Made by a program: the position numbers and the translations under genes | The notes under the pieces: generated by a model | The model's database searches: none | What the model was told of the DNA's origin: nothing | The model's input: the letters and a program-made list of their open reading frames with translations, nothing else | In this document: positions 23,823 to 32,784 of the stretch, one piece after another | Layout of the letters: every line of letters begins with the position of its first letter | Numbering within the stretch: the first letter of the stretch is position 1 | Source: Candidatus Saccharimonadota bacterium | GTDB taxonomy: Bacteria; Patescibacteriota; Saccharimonadia; Saccharimonadales; Saccharimonadaceae | DNA length: 64,000 bases | Direction: 5' to 3' | Assembly: GCA_030531645.1 (NCBI GenBank) | Contig: JAUNNB010000003.1 | Coordinates: 24,038 to 88,037 of the forward strand

Positions 23823-24014
23823 CTAGTGGCAGAAGATTGCCTGGAAGGCGAGGACTGAGAGGACACCTAGGCCGAATACGACGAGCCAGAATGGGAGGGC
23901 AAGTGCACCGATTTTGATGCTACCTGCCTCCTTGTCGTATGCCACCTTAAAGATGACGCATTCTTTTTTGGTTTTTGTATCGGGTGTTTTCTTAGCTTCT
24001 TCGGCTTTGGCCAT
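23823..24014 (-). CDS. 63-residue single-span membrane protein
   Basis: Starts MAKAEEAKKTPDTKTKKE at 24014, supported by an AGGAGGTA site ten bases upstream; a longer in-frame extension to 24071 is unsupported. Charged N-terminal half, then one membrane helix (about 39-60, ALPFWLVVFGLGVLSVLAF). No family recognised. It lies between the MacB-like transporter and the Clp pair but is not clearly co-transcribed with either. Confidence 0.65.
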   Translation of the reverse strand: MAKAEEAKKTPDTKTKKECVIFKVAYDKEAGSIKIGALALPFWLVVFGLGVLSVLAFQAIFCH

Positions 24015-24074
24015 AATGAGTACCTCCTGTGTACCCCACCCATTAATAATATCTAATATATATCTTAGCATGTT

Positions 24075-26516
24075 TTATTCTGTGCGCAAGGCATCTACTG
24101 GATCCTTCTTGCTTGCCATGCGAGATGGAATAAGGCCAGCGATGGTGGTAAGGACGACGCTAATAATGATAAGTGCAATAGCACCAACAACTGGTAGTGA
24201 TGAGATGTTTGGAGTCTTAGTCACCGATTCGATGATGATATTCGCTGGGATATTGAGTAGGATTGTTGCAAGAATACCAAAGACGCCAGCCACGAATCCT
24301 TCGATAATAGTCTCAGCCTTAAAGACGCGAGAGATATCCTTCTTGGAAGCGCCAATAGCGCGGAGAATACCGATTTCTTTAGTGCGTTCAAGAACTGAGA
24401 TGTAAGTAATAATCGCAATCATGATAGAGCTGACCACGAGCGAGATTGCAACGAAAGCAATAAGCACTGCGGTAATAACATCGATGATGGTAGAAATACC
24501 AGTCATAAGCATGCTGACATAATCAACATAAGTAATTTTGTCTTCTTCGAGTTCTTTGCTGTCGTTGTACTTTTTGATGATTTCGATGACACGGTCCTTT
24601 GCGTCGTAATCCTTTGGATAAATATTGATGGACTTTGGCTCGGCAAGATTCAAGAGCTTATCATCGTTAAGAGACTTGATAACATGCTCGGTGAGGGCGT
24701 GAGTATAGCCAAAGAACAAGCCAGAATAGAGCGAGTCAGATTTGGTTTTTACAACACCAACAACTTTAATATCAAAGCCGTTTTCGTAATACTTATCAAG
24801 GTTGGCATACATCTTGGCTAGGACAGATTCTGGAGTAAGCTGGGTGACCTTGGTGCCATAAAGAGACTTTTCAAGCGAAACACGCAGAGTCTTACCAATG
24901 AGTTCATCGTATTCGAGATTGACATGTTCTTTATCAACTTTCTCGCCACTGGAAATTCTCTTCAAAAGATCTGGTAGTTTCAAGCGGTCTTTCATACCGA
25001 GGAGGTAGAGAGTTGAAAGCGAGAAGCGGCCTTGGTCGTCAGTAATGAGAACGATTTCATCATATTTCTCTGGCATATGGCCGGAAAGAACATCAAACTG
25101 AGTTTCTAAGAAACTTTCGTTTGAGATAAGTTCTGAGAATGCGCCGGACATAGCAGTGCCGCCAAGGCTCATACTAGAAGTGCCGCCAGTAGCTTCACCC
25201 ATTACATCCATTTCAGCATTTTCAGTTTGGAGCAAAGCGCCCATCTTGCCACCATGAGTATAAATAAAGTCGAACATATCATTTGGGTTAGACTGAACAA
25301 CTTTACCACTCTCGGTTTTACTGTAAATTGGAAGGTCGAGGTCATAGACATATTGAATATCAAGAACTTCCTTTTCGATATCTTCATAATTCTCATCGAG
25401 AGCTTTCTTCAAAGCAGCAGTATTATTTTCTTTAATCATTGTTGGAATGCTAAAGATTGGGTTACCTGCGATATCGTCGATGGTACAAATCCTGTTTTCT
25501 TCACAAGTGGCATCTGCATCACTTACCATACTAGACATATTAGACATAGTAGTGCTCATAGAGCTCATGTCTACAGATTGTTTAGAAATGGTGAGAGGAT
25601 ACTGAGCCATAGTCTCGCGTTCAGTCTTGATAATATAGTCGTGCATACCAGAGCTAAGACTGAGAATCAAAGCGATACCAATGATACCAATAGAGCCTGC
25701 AAAAGCAGTGAGGATGGTCCTTCCCTTTTTGGTCATAAGGTTGTTAAGGCTGAGGCCTAAAGCAGTCCTCATGCTCATGGAAGTTTTCTTGGACTTTCTC
25801 TTTTCAATTTCGAGAGATTCTTTAGTGTCAACTTTGCCGTTGTACTCCTTGGAATCGTCGATGATTTCGCCATCCTGAATCTTGATGATGCGAGTAGAAT
25901 ATTTCTTGGCAAGATCAGGGTTATGGGTAACCATGATAACGAGTTTCTCGGACGCAACTTTCTTCAAGAGCTTCATAATTTGCTCGGAAGTTGTGGTATC
26001 AAGCGCGCCGGTTGGCTCATCAGCAAGGACAATATCTGGGTCATTAACAAGTGCACGAGCAATAGCAACGCGCTGCATTTGGCCACCCGAAAGCTGGTTT
26101 GGACGCTTATTCATGTGGTCCTTTAGGCCAACTTCTGTGAGAGCTTTTTTAGCGCGTTTTTTGCGTTCCTTTTTGGAAATGCCACTGAGAGTCAAGGCAA
26201 GTTCTACGTTGGAAAGGACAGACTGGTGGGAAATGAGATTGTAGCTTTGGAACACGAAACCGACACGGTGGTTGCGATAAGAATCCCAGTCGCGGTCTTT
26301 AAAATCTTCAGTGCTGACCTCGTTAATAATGAGGTTGCCGGAATCGTATTTATCAAGACCACCAATAATATTTAGAAGTGTGGTCTTGCCCGAACCGGAC
26401 GGGCCGAGAATTGAAACAAATTCATTCTCGCGGAAATTAATTGAAACTTTATTTAAAGCGGTCTGCTTCAAATCAGCAGTCTCGTAAATCTTAGTAATAT
26501 TCTTTAACTCAAGCAT
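24075..26516 (-). CDS. MacB-like ABC transporter, fused ATPase and FtsX-type permease
   Basis: 813 residues. N-terminal ABC domain (1-230): Walker A GPSGSGKT (38-45), signature LSGGQMQRVAIARAL, Walker B IVLADEPTGALD. Then a permease half with one membrane helix near 270, a large outer domain (about 290-655) and three C-terminal helices, including the FtsX pattern ISVLERTKEIGILRAIGAS. This is the mechanotransmission (type VII) layout of MacB, used for peptide or lipoprotein traffic; the substrate is unknown. TATAAT (26523-26528) ends six bases before the ATG, so the mRNA is predicted leaderless. Confidence 0.93.
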   Translation of the reverse strand: MLELKNITKIYETADLKQTALNKVSINFRENEFVSILGPSGSGKTTLLNIIGGLDKYDSGNLIINEVSTEDFKDRDWDSYRNHRVGFVFQSYNLISHQSVLSNVELALTLSGISKKERKKRAKKALTEVGLKDHMNKRPNQLSGGQMQRVAIARALVNDPDIVLADEPTGALDTTTSEQIMKLLKKVASEKLVIMVTHNPDLAKKYSTRIIKIQDGEIIDDSKEYNGKVDTKESLEIEKRKSKKTSMSMRTALGLSLNNLMTKKGRTILTAFAGSIGIIGIALILSLSSGMHDYIIKTERETMAQYPLTISKQSVDMSSMSTTMSNMSSMVSDADATCEENRICTIDDIAGNPIFSIPTMIKENNTAALKKALDENYEDIEKEVLDIQYVYDLDLPIYSKTESGKVVQSNPNDMFDFIYTHGGKMGALLQTENAEMDVMGEATGGTSSMSLGGTAMSGAFSELISNESFLETQFDVLSGHMPEKYDEIVLITDDQGRFSLSTLYLLGMKDRLKLPDLLKRISSGEKVDKEHVNLEYDELIGKTLRVSLEKSLYGTKVTQLTPESVLAKMYANLDKYYENGFDIKVVGVVKTKSDSLYSGLFFGYTHALTEHVIKSLNDDKLLNLAEPKSINIYPKDYDAKDRVIEIIKKYNDSKELEEDKITYVDYVSMLMTGISTIIDVITAVLIAFVAISLVVSSIMIAIITYISVLERTKEIGILRAIGASKKDISRVFKAETIIEGFVAGVFGILATILLNIPANIIIESVTKTPNISSLPVVGAIALIIISVVLTTIAGLIPSRMASKKDPVDALRTE

Positions 26517-26533
26517 ATGAATATTATATCATA

Positions 26534-27352
26534 TCAGAGGAAAAGCGTCTTGAAGTTCTCTTCGATTTGGCGCTCAACTTCATCTAGAGAAACTTGGTGT
26601 TGCTCGGCAATCCACTCGGCAATATTTTTGATGTAACTTGGTTCGTTGATTTCGCGACGATGTGGGACTGGAGCGAGATATGGAGCATCAGTTTCGGTGA
26701 GAATGCGGTCGAGTGGAGGAAGTGGCAAAGTCGAATAAGTTGCAATGCCATTTACGCCAACATAGAACCCAGCATCCAGAACGCGTTTCAAATTTTTCTT
26801 GTTGTCCGTAAATGAATGAATTACGCCACGGACTGCCCCGAAATTATTAATGACACCAAAGAAATCGTCGAAGGCTTCGCGGATATGGAAGCTGACTGGT
26901 AAATTGTTTTTTGTTGCGAGGTCGAGCATTTCTTCAAGCAATTTAATTTGCTCCGTGCGAATTTCGTCAAAGGTTAGATTTTTTCCGGCAAAAGGGCCCG
27001 TGTCGGTGACATAGAATTCTGGACCGTAGTGATAATCAAGACCAACTTCGCCGATTGCGATTGGCTTATGTTCGGAAAAATCAGGAATCTCGCGGGGTTT
27101 TTCAAGTTCATTAGGATGCACACCATAAGTCCAAAAAATCTGACATTTATCGGAATTAAATTTCAAAGTAAAATCGCGGGCACGCATGGAGTCTTCATAG
27201 GAAGTGCCGATAGTAACAATTTTAGTAACATTATTGTCTACGGCGCGGTTAATTAAATCTTTTGTGGTGGATGAGCCAAAATGGTCAAAGTCGTTTTGGT
27301 CACCAGCTGGGTTAGCGGAACCGTGAATGTGAGAATGTGAATCGATTAACAT
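26534..27352 (-). CDS. TatD-family metal-dependent hydrolase
   Basis: TIM-barrel DNase/hydrolase family. 272 residues with DSHSHIHG metal site at the N-terminus, IGEVGLDYHY, PVSFHIREA, GVIHSFTDN and ILTETDAPYLAP. About 20 residues of insert (HGSANPAGDQNDFDHFGSS) follow the first motif. The biological role of TatD proteins is broadly DNA/RNA 3'-end processing. TATAAT (27359-27364) ends six bases before the ATG. Seventeen bases separate it from the MacB-like gene downstream. Confidence 0.92.
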   Translation of the reverse strand: MLIDSHSHIHGSANPAGDQNDFDHFGSSTTKDLINRAVDNNVTKIVTIGTSYEDSMRARDFTLKFNSDKCQIFWTYGVHPNELEKPREIPDFSEHKPIAIGEVGLDYHYGPEFYVTDTGPFAGKNLTFDEIRTEQIKLLEEMLDLATKNNLPVSFHIREAFDDFFGVINNFGAVRGVIHSFTDNKKNLKRVLDAGFYVGVNGIATYSTLPLPPLDRILTETDAPYLAPVPHRREINEPSYIKNIAEWIAEQHQVSLDEVERQIEENFKTLFL

Positions 27353-27366
27353 AAAATCATTATACC

Positions 27367-27873
27367 TTATTTTGAAACTTTACATTTGCCACTTAGGACA
27401 TCACATTTTAGCCATTTACCATCTTTTTGAAAATCCGAAATCGCGACATTGTTTTTGTAAAGTTTGTCTTGTTTTTTGATGAGATCCTTCGCGACATTTT
27501 TACCGGCTTCGGAATTGCGCAGAAAAGAAAGTTCCGTTTTGCATGGAAAGCTTTTTATCTCAACATCTTCTGGATTGACGGAAAGTTCTGCAAAAATATC
27601 TACATAGCGTTGGATGTAATGGGGCTCAAGATTTGTGTTATCGATAATGAGATTATGGTCACGGTAAATATGCGCCGCAATCTCGTTCTTTTCAATCATT
27701 GAAATGTAGTTCTCAAAATTTTCATCTTGGCCACTCGCAAAGTATTCATTAAGATCAAAGAAGCGCGAGCGAATTTCATCACGCGAAACAACGAAAAAGC
27801 CATCCTGCTTTTTCTGGTCGGCCCAGGTGCTTTTCCCTGCTCCGGAAATTCCACGCGTTAATATAATTTTCAT
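27367..27873 (-). CDS. P-loop kinase of the polynucleotide kinase type
   Basis: 168 residues. Walker A RGISGAGKST at 7-16, a VSRDEIRSRFF segment and LIIDNTNLEP, the pattern of the AAA_33/T4 polynucleotide 5'-kinase domain (lid and Asp for the 5'-OH acceptor). No phosphatase domain. It could phosphorylate 5'-OH nucleic-acid ends or a small molecule; the sequence does not decide. TATAAT (27881-27886) ends seven bases before the ATG. Upstream of tatD on the same strand. Confidence 0.8.
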   Translation of the reverse strand: MKIILTRGISGAGKSTWADQKKQDGFFVVSRDEIRSRFFDLNEYFASGQDENFENYISMIEKNEIAAHIYRDHNLIIDNTNLEPHYIQRYVDIFAELSVNPEDVEIKSFPCKTELSFLRNSEAGKNVAKDLIKKQDKLYKNNVAISDFQKDGKWLKCDVLSGKCKVSK

Positions 27874-27896
27874 TGTTTCTATTATACCACCTATCC

Positions 27897-27925
27897 TTGA
27901 CGGTTCAAAGAATTTATGCTAAAAT
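27897..27925 (+). promoter_or_regulatory. Promoter of the 156-residue gene
   Basis: TTGACG (27897-27902), 17-base spacer ending TATGC, TAAAAT (27920-27925). Confidence 0.82.
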
Positions 27926-27929
27926 AGTA

Positions 27930-27962
27930 ATGTAAGTTGGGGGCGAACTTCGCAGCTTACAT
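27930..27962 (+). promoter_or_regulatory. Structured 5' leader hairpin
   Basis: ATGTAAGTTG pairs with CAGCTTACAT (10 bp, one G-U) around a loop containing a GCG/CGC inner stem. The predicted transcription start is near 27932, so the RNA begins at this hairpin. A second small stem GAGG-AAAA-CCTC follows at 27971-27982. No known riboswitch class recognised. Confidence 0.5.
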
Positions 27963-28018
27963 CAGGGCGTGAGGAAAACCTCTTAAATTTTAAGGCGCTC
28001 TTACAGAAAGGTTGTTTT

Positions 28019-28489
28019 ATGCAGGTGTTTGTAAAAAGAAACGGAAAAACGGAATTTTTCCAGGCGATGCTGACAACGGATGCTGTGCCGTCAATTCTCG
28101 CGAAGCTCAATGCGACATTTCGTGATGAACATGGCAAAGGTGTCTGGTATCTGCCTAAGGTAGGCAAGGTCCAATCCGGTGAGATGGGAAAAAGTATGTG
28201 GCTGATTCCGGCACAAGTGGACGCGAAAGGAACTCTTGTTCCGATTACCCAGAGAGTTGAAAATTTGAGTGCGGTAGAGCTCATTACTCCGGGTAACGAG
28301 GAATATCTCCTTGTAACTCCTACCGGCCAGACTATCTGTTGGCTTAAAGACGACAATCGCCAGTTGATTGAAGGTGTTGATCTCGACAAAGATGAATTCG
28401 AAGAGTTTTCAAACTTGTCGCCGGAAGGCATTGAATATTTGAAATCACAGGTATTGCCCGTTTTTCAGCAGCTTGCAGCGGCGAATTAA
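28019..28489 (+). CDS. 156-residue cytoplasmic protein, unknown
   Basis: Not recognised. No signal peptide or membrane helix. It begins MQVFVKRNGKTEFFQAML, has a central beta-rich part (KGVWYLPKVGKVQSGEMGKS, MWLIPAQVDAKGTLVPIT) and an acidic helical C-terminus. Monocistronic with its own -35/-10 promoter, a leader of about 90 bases with hairpins, an AGAAAGG site and its own terminator, an arrangement shared with upp and two other genes here. The long antisense frame over it shows no protein-like features. Confidence 0.7.
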   Translation: MQVFVKRNGKTEFFQAMLTTDAVPSILAKLNATFRDEHGKGVWYLPKVGKVQSGEMGKSMWLIPAQVDAKGTLVPITQRVENLSAVELITPGNEEYLLVTPTGQTICWLKDDNRQLIEGVDLDKDEFEEFSNLSPEGIEYLKSQVLPVFQQLAAAN

Positions 28490-28508
28490 AGTAACCGAAC
28501 AACAACTA

Positions 28509-28540
28509 GCCACCTCGGGTCCATTGAGGTGGCATTTTTT
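28509..28540 (+). terminator. Intrinsic terminator
   Basis: GCCACCTC/GAGGTGGC 8-bp stem, 9-base loop, followed by ATTTTTT. Confidence 0.9.
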
Positions 28541-28600
28541 ATTCCCTTCGTTTATTTCAAACACCGCTTATGCTATAATTAAGCAAAAGGAGTATTTGCT

Positions 28601-29518
28601 ATGTCTAATAAAGTTATGATTATTGGCACTGGGAATGTGGGTGCGTCGATTGGGTTTTCGCTCGTTTCACAACGCACGGCCGTAAACGAACTTGTGCTGA
28701 CAGATATTAATATGGAAGATGCTGAAGGCGAAGCAATGGATCTTCGTGATACTTTGGCAGTTGCTCCAACCCAAATGAAAATTCATTCTGGGACTTATGA
28801 GTCCGATGCGGGCGATTGCGACATCATTATTATTACCGCCGGCGTTCCACAGAAACCTGGCGAAACTAGAATGGAATTACTAGCAAAAAACTCCGCAATT
28901 ATGAAATCAATGATTGAGCCAATTATGGCAGCCGGTTTCAATGGAATTTTCCTTGTAGTTTCAAATCCAATGGATGTGATGACTTATCTCACAAAGAGAT
29001 ATTCTGGTCTCCCAGACGAGCAAGTGCTTGGCTCCGGTACTGTGCTCGACTCAGCAAGGCTCCGTTATAAAATCGCTGAAAAATTGGACGTTTCCCCACG
29101 TTCAGTTCATGCATACCAAATTGGCGAACATGGCGATAGCGAATTTGCATTATGGTCTGAAGCTGACGTCGGTAGACAAAGTTTGGAAAAACTTTTGAGT
29201 TCTGAGCAACGTGCAGAAGTTGAAGAATTTGCTAGACACGAAGCATATGACATCATTAATAAAAAAGGTGCAACTTATTATGGCATCGGTGCATGTGTGA
29301 CAAAAATTGTAAATGCAATCCTTGAAGATACCAAGGAAGTTTTGCCGGTTTCGACTTATGATCACTATTCAGATTCATACTTTGGCTGGCCAAGCGTGAT
29401 TGGTAGAAAAGGTGTGATTAGGCGCTGCGATATTGATTTGACCGAAGAAGAAAGTGTGAAGCTTCAGAAATCGATCAATGCAATCAAAGAAGCTATTGCC
29501 GAGTGTCCGGAGGACTAA
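28601..29518 (+). CDS. ldh: L-lactate dehydrogenase
   Basis: Reduces pyruvate to lactate, regenerating NAD+ for fermentative metabolism. 305 residues: IIGTGNVGAS NAD site (GTGNVG at 9-14), Asp35 selecting NAD, ITAGVPQKPGETR with Gln84 where malate dehydrogenases carry Arg, and YQIGEHGDSEF with catalytic His177. The Gln favours lactate over malate. Preceded by TATAAT (extended by TATGC) and AAAGGAG. Its stop codon is the last triplet before the GTG of the carboxypeptidase, in the same frame. Confidence 0.92.
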   Translation: MSNKVMIIGTGNVGASIGFSLVSQRTAVNELVLTDINMEDAEGEAMDLRDTLAVAPTQMKIHSGTYESDAGDCDIIIITAGVPQKPGETRMELLAKNSAIMKSMIEPIMAAGFNGIFLVVSNPMDVMTYLTKRYSGLPDEQVLGSGTVLDSARLRYKIAEKLDVSPRSVHAYQIGEHGDSEFALWSEADVGRQSLEKLLSSEQRAEVEEFARHEAYDIINKKGATYYGIGACVTKIVNAILEDTKEVLPVSTYDHYSDSYFGWPSVIGRKGVIRRCDIDLTEEESVKLQKSINAIKEAIAECPED

Positions 29519-30826
29519 GTGCAGCTAACTGGCGAAGTTGGTTTAAACTCCCGAAACGTAATCGTTGTAAATCTCGATGGCGGCGATGTGCTTTTTGAGC
29601 AGGACGCTGACGAGCAAGTTGAGGTGGCAAGCCTCACCAAAATTATGACCGTATATTTGGCCGCTGAAGCAGTTGAATCCGGCAAAATTAAGTTGGAAGA
29701 TGAAATTACAATCACGGCTGAGATGATAAAAGTGGACCCAGAATTTGTGAAGGCTGGATTATATGTTGGGCAGAAAATTACTTTCGAGGATTTAATGTAT
29801 CTGACGCTTTTGCCGTCTAACGCCGATGCGGCGCAAGCACTGGCCGTGACAGTTGGTGGGTCGATAAAAGATTTCATAGCGACCATGAACGAAACAGCGT
29901 GGAATTGGAAAATGGAAAGCACCCATTTTTCTAATGTGGTTGGGTATGATATGGCAGACGAGGATGGCTACATTTTGGCCGATGGTGAAAAGAATTATTC
30001 GACTGCACGAGACGTAGCAAACATGGTAAAACATGCGATAGAAAATCCAACATTTGAAAAAGTTTTTGGAACGCGTGAATATACAACAGAGGCTGGAGCT
30101 AAGCTTGAATCTACCACACAAACAACTTCAAAAAGATTTGGACTCGATACAGAAATGATAACTGGCGTAAAAACTGGGTTCACCGGTGCAGCAGGCAGAT
30201 GTCTCGCAAGCACGGCAGAGTTTGAATCTAAAAATGATTTGGGTAAGTCTGGCTTAAAACCAAGGCTGATTGCTGTAACGCTAGGCGCGGAAACGAGCGA
30301 TGGACATGTGCGTGATACCGTAAATATGTATGACTATTTTGCGGATAATTATAGTTATAGATTGGCAAGCGAAGCGATTTTGACTGAAACAAAACCTTTG
30401 ATGGCATACATTGGTTTTGAGAATGCGTCCGTAGAAACAGTGAATATATATGAATTGGGCGATTCGACATATTATTTCCTAAATAATAACGCCGAGACAA
30501 AAACACAGTTCATCGCTGGTGAAAATATCACGCTCGTGGAAGAAGCGGAAGTTCCGGTTTATAGATATAATTTTGATGGCAATTTTGGGTTTAATTTCGC
30601 AAAAACTATTCCGGCGAGTGAGCGAGTCGGGACTGTTAAATATACCGCTGACGAAAAGATTTTGAATGAAATAGATGTGACGTTGGGCCAGGATGTAACA
30701 ATATATAATTATCCAATGATTTTTGGCACAATTGTTACTAGTGCAGCAGCTATAGCTCTAGCGATTGGTTTATTTGTGAAGTTCAAGATCCTGGGGCATA
30801 GGCAGCAACCAAAGCCTAGGTGGTAA
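29519..30826 (+). CDS. D-alanyl-D-alanine carboxypeptidase-like protein (PBP5/S11 family) without signal peptide
   Basis: Serine peptidase S11 family that trims peptidoglycan stem peptides. Motifs: ASLTKIMT (Ser38, Lys41), PSNADAAQ near 99-106 (the usual S-x-N reads S-N-A), and KTG at 218-220. A C-terminal membrane helix (about 401-423) follows a beta-rich domain. The GTG start is backed by GGAGG five bases upstream and by the ldh stop directly before it in frame, so there is no room for an N-terminal signal peptide; the mature domain begins at once. This is odd for an enzyme that should work outside the membrane. Confidence 0.87.
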   Translation: MQLTGEVGLNSRNVIVVNLDGGDVLFEQDADEQVEVASLTKIMTVYLAAEAVESGKIKLEDEITITAEMIKVDPEFVKAGLYVGQKITFEDLMYLTLLPSNADAAQALAVTVGGSIKDFIATMNETAWNWKMESTHFSNVVGYDMADEDGYILADGEKNYSTARDVANMVKHAIENPTFEKVFGTREYTTEAGAKLESTTQTTSKRFGLDTEMITGVKTGFTGAAGRCLASTAEFESKNDLGKSGLKPRLIAVTLGAETSDGHVRDTVNMYDYFADNYSYRLASEAILTETKPLMAYIGFENASVETVNIYELGDSTYYFLNNNAETKTQFIAGENITLVEEAEVPVYRYNFDGNFGFNFAKTIPASERVGTVKYTADEKILNEIDVTLGQDVTIYNYPMIFGTIVTSAAAIALAIGLFVKFKILGHRQQPKPRW

Positions 30827-30841
30827 CAAAACGCTTATCCC

Positions 30842-30870
30842 TTGATTTTTTAGGCAATCTGTGATATAAT
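30842..30870 (+). promoter_or_regulatory. typA promoter
   Basis: TTGATT (30842-30847), 17-base spacer, TATAAT (30865-30870); the leader to the ATG is about 20 bases. Confidence 0.8.
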
Positions 30871-30895
30871 AAGAAGATAAGGGCAATTTTTTATT

Positions 30896-32737
30896 ATGCA
30901 AAATAAAGAGAAGATTAGGAACGTCGCGATTATTGCGCACGTCGACCATGGCAAAACGACTTTAGTCGATGGTCTTTTGAAGCAATCAAATACTTTTCGT
31001 GATAACCAAGCTGAAATGAGCCAAACTCTCATTATGGATAGCATGGATCAGGAGCACGAGCGCGGTATCACAATTACTGCAAAACAGACTTCTGTGTTTT
31101 ACGATGGTTATAAAATTAATATTATCGATACGCCAGGCCACGCCGATTTCTCAGGTGAAGTTGAACGCACTTTGAATATGGCGGATGGTGTGATTTTGAT
31201 TGTGGACGCCCAAGAAGGTCCAATGCCACAAACGAAATTCGTGCTTTCAAAAGCACTCGCATTAAAGCTTCGTCCAGTAGTGGTAATTAATAAAATCGAT
31301 AAGCCTGCTGCTCGTATCGCAGAGGTTGAGAGCGAAATTGCCGACTTATTCTTGGAGCTCGCAAGTGATGAATCACAGCTAAATTACCCGATTTATTATG
31401 CTATTGCACGCGAAGGCAAAGCCGGAAAAACAACTGAGCTCGATAATGATTTACATGTAATTTTCGATTCAATCATTAACGACATTCCTGCCCCAAAAAT
31501 CGATGAAAATGAGGGCAAGGGTGCACAACTTCTAGTGGCGGCGCTTGCAGCCGATAACTACCTTGGTAAATATGCAATTGGTAAGATTGTGCGTGGCAAA
31601 TTGAAACACGGCGAAACCGTGAAAGTTATGAAGACTACTTTTGAAAACGGCGAGCCACATATCGAATCAAAGTCCGCAAAGATCGACCGAATTTTCACTT
31701 ATCGTGGTCTTGGCAAGGAGGAAACTCAGGAAGCTTATGCTGGCGACATCGTGGCAATTACTGGTGTTGCTGATGCAAATATTGGCGACACTATTGCAAC
31801 TGGTGATGCCCCGGAAGCTCTCCCTACTATCGAGCTCGAGCCACCAACCCTTAGTATTTATATTGGCCCAAATACTTCCCCGCTCAAAGGCAAGGAGGGT
31901 GAATTTACTACTTCACGCCAGATTGCTGAGCGTCTAGAAAAAGAGCTTGAAACCAACATCGCTCTCAAAATCCAGCCGGATGGTCTTGGCTATAAAGTTT
32001 CTGGTCGTGGCGAGCTACATCTTTCCGTCTTGATTGAAACTATGCGCCGTGAAGGTTATGAACTAGAAGCTGGTCGTCCAGAAGTGGTCTACAAAGAAAT
32101 TGATGGGCAAAAAATGGAGCCGATTGAAGAGCTTACTGTTGAAGTGGATTCTGAATTTGTGGGTGCCGTAAGCCAAGAACTTGGTATCCGCAAAGCCGAA
32201 CTTATTTCCCAAGATCTGACATCATCTGGCTCTACTCGTTTTACCTATGAAATTACGACCGCTGCGTTGATTGGTCTTCGTAATAATCTTCTAACAGAAA
32301 CTAAAGGCACTGTGATTATGTCTTCCCTTCCTAAGGGTTACAAGCCAGTCGAAACTAAGTATAAGCCAGAGCGCAACGGTGCATTGATTAGCTTTGAATC
32401 TGGCGTCTCTACTGCTTATGCACTCGATGCAGCACAGGCACGCGGCGTATTATATATTCCGCCACAGGCTGCAGTATATCAAGGTATGATTGTGGGTCTT
32501 TCAAACAAAAAGGAAGATATCGATATCAATATCTGCCGCGAAAAACAGCTTACAAATATGCGTACCCATGCTTCTGATGGTGCAATCCAACTCACGCCAT
32601 ATACTCAGCTCAGCCTAGAACAGTGTTTGGACTTCTTGCTCGAAGATGAGCTCCTAGAAGTTACGCCAAAAAATTTGCGTCTCAGGAAGCGCCAACTTGA
32701 TCCAATTAAGCGAAAACGCGAAAATCGCGAAAACTAA
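30896..32737 (+). CDS. typA: Translational GTPase TypA/BipA
   Basis: Ribosome-associated GTPase linked to 50S assembly and stress or low-temperature growth. 613 residues: G1 AHVDHGKTT (14-22), EHERGITITAK switch region, G3 DTPGHADF, G4 NKID, and the TypA-specific order of EF-G-like domains with VSGRGELHLSVLIETMRREGYE and a C-terminal YTQLSLEQCLDFLLEDELLE segment. Full length. Ends in a bidirectional terminator shared with the converging membrane-protein gene. Confidence 0.97.
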   Translation: MQNKEKIRNVAIIAHVDHGKTTLVDGLLKQSNTFRDNQAEMSQTLIMDSMDQEHERGITITAKQTSVFYDGYKINIIDTPGHADFSGEVERTLNMADGVILIVDAQEGPMPQTKFVLSKALALKLRPVVVINKIDKPAARIAEVESEIADLFLELASDESQLNYPIYYAIAREGKAGKTTELDNDLHVIFDSIINDIPAPKIDENEGKGAQLLVAALAADNYLGKYAIGKIVRGKLKHGETVKVMKTTFENGEPHIESKSAKIDRIFTYRGLGKEETQEAYAGDIVAITGVADANIGDTIATGDAPEALPTIELEPPTLSIYIGPNTSPLKGKEGEFTTSRQIAERLEKELETNIALKIQPDGLGYKVSGRGELHLSVLIETMRREGYELEAGRPEVVYKEIDGQKMEPIEELTVEVDSEFVGAVSQELGIRKAELISQDLTSSGSTRFTYEITTAALIGLRNNLLTETKGTVIMSSLPKGYKPVETKYKPERNGALISFESGVSTAYALDAAQARGVLYIPPQAAVYQGMIVGLSNKKEDIDINICREKQLTNMRTHASDGAIQLTPYTQLSLEQCLDFLLEDELLEVTPKNLRLRKRQLDPIKRKRENREN

Positions 32738-32768
32738 AATAAGACCCCCTAGTAAAGGGGGTCTTATT
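32738..32768. terminator. Bidirectional terminator, typA
   Basis: AATAAGACCCCC/GGGGGTCTTATT 12-bp stem with a 7-base loop, between converging genes. Confidence 0.92.
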
Positions 32769-32784
32769 TATGTGCTTTTTGAAA

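Noticed and set aside
25227..25760. 177-residue plus-strand reading frame inside the MacB-like gene
   Set aside because: Antisense shadow of a conserved transporter; no ribosome-binding site or promoter.
27919..28431. 170-residue minus-strand reading frame
   Set aside because: Lies fully antisense to the 156-residue gene, which has promoter, ribosome-binding site and terminator; the antisense product has no start signals or family features.
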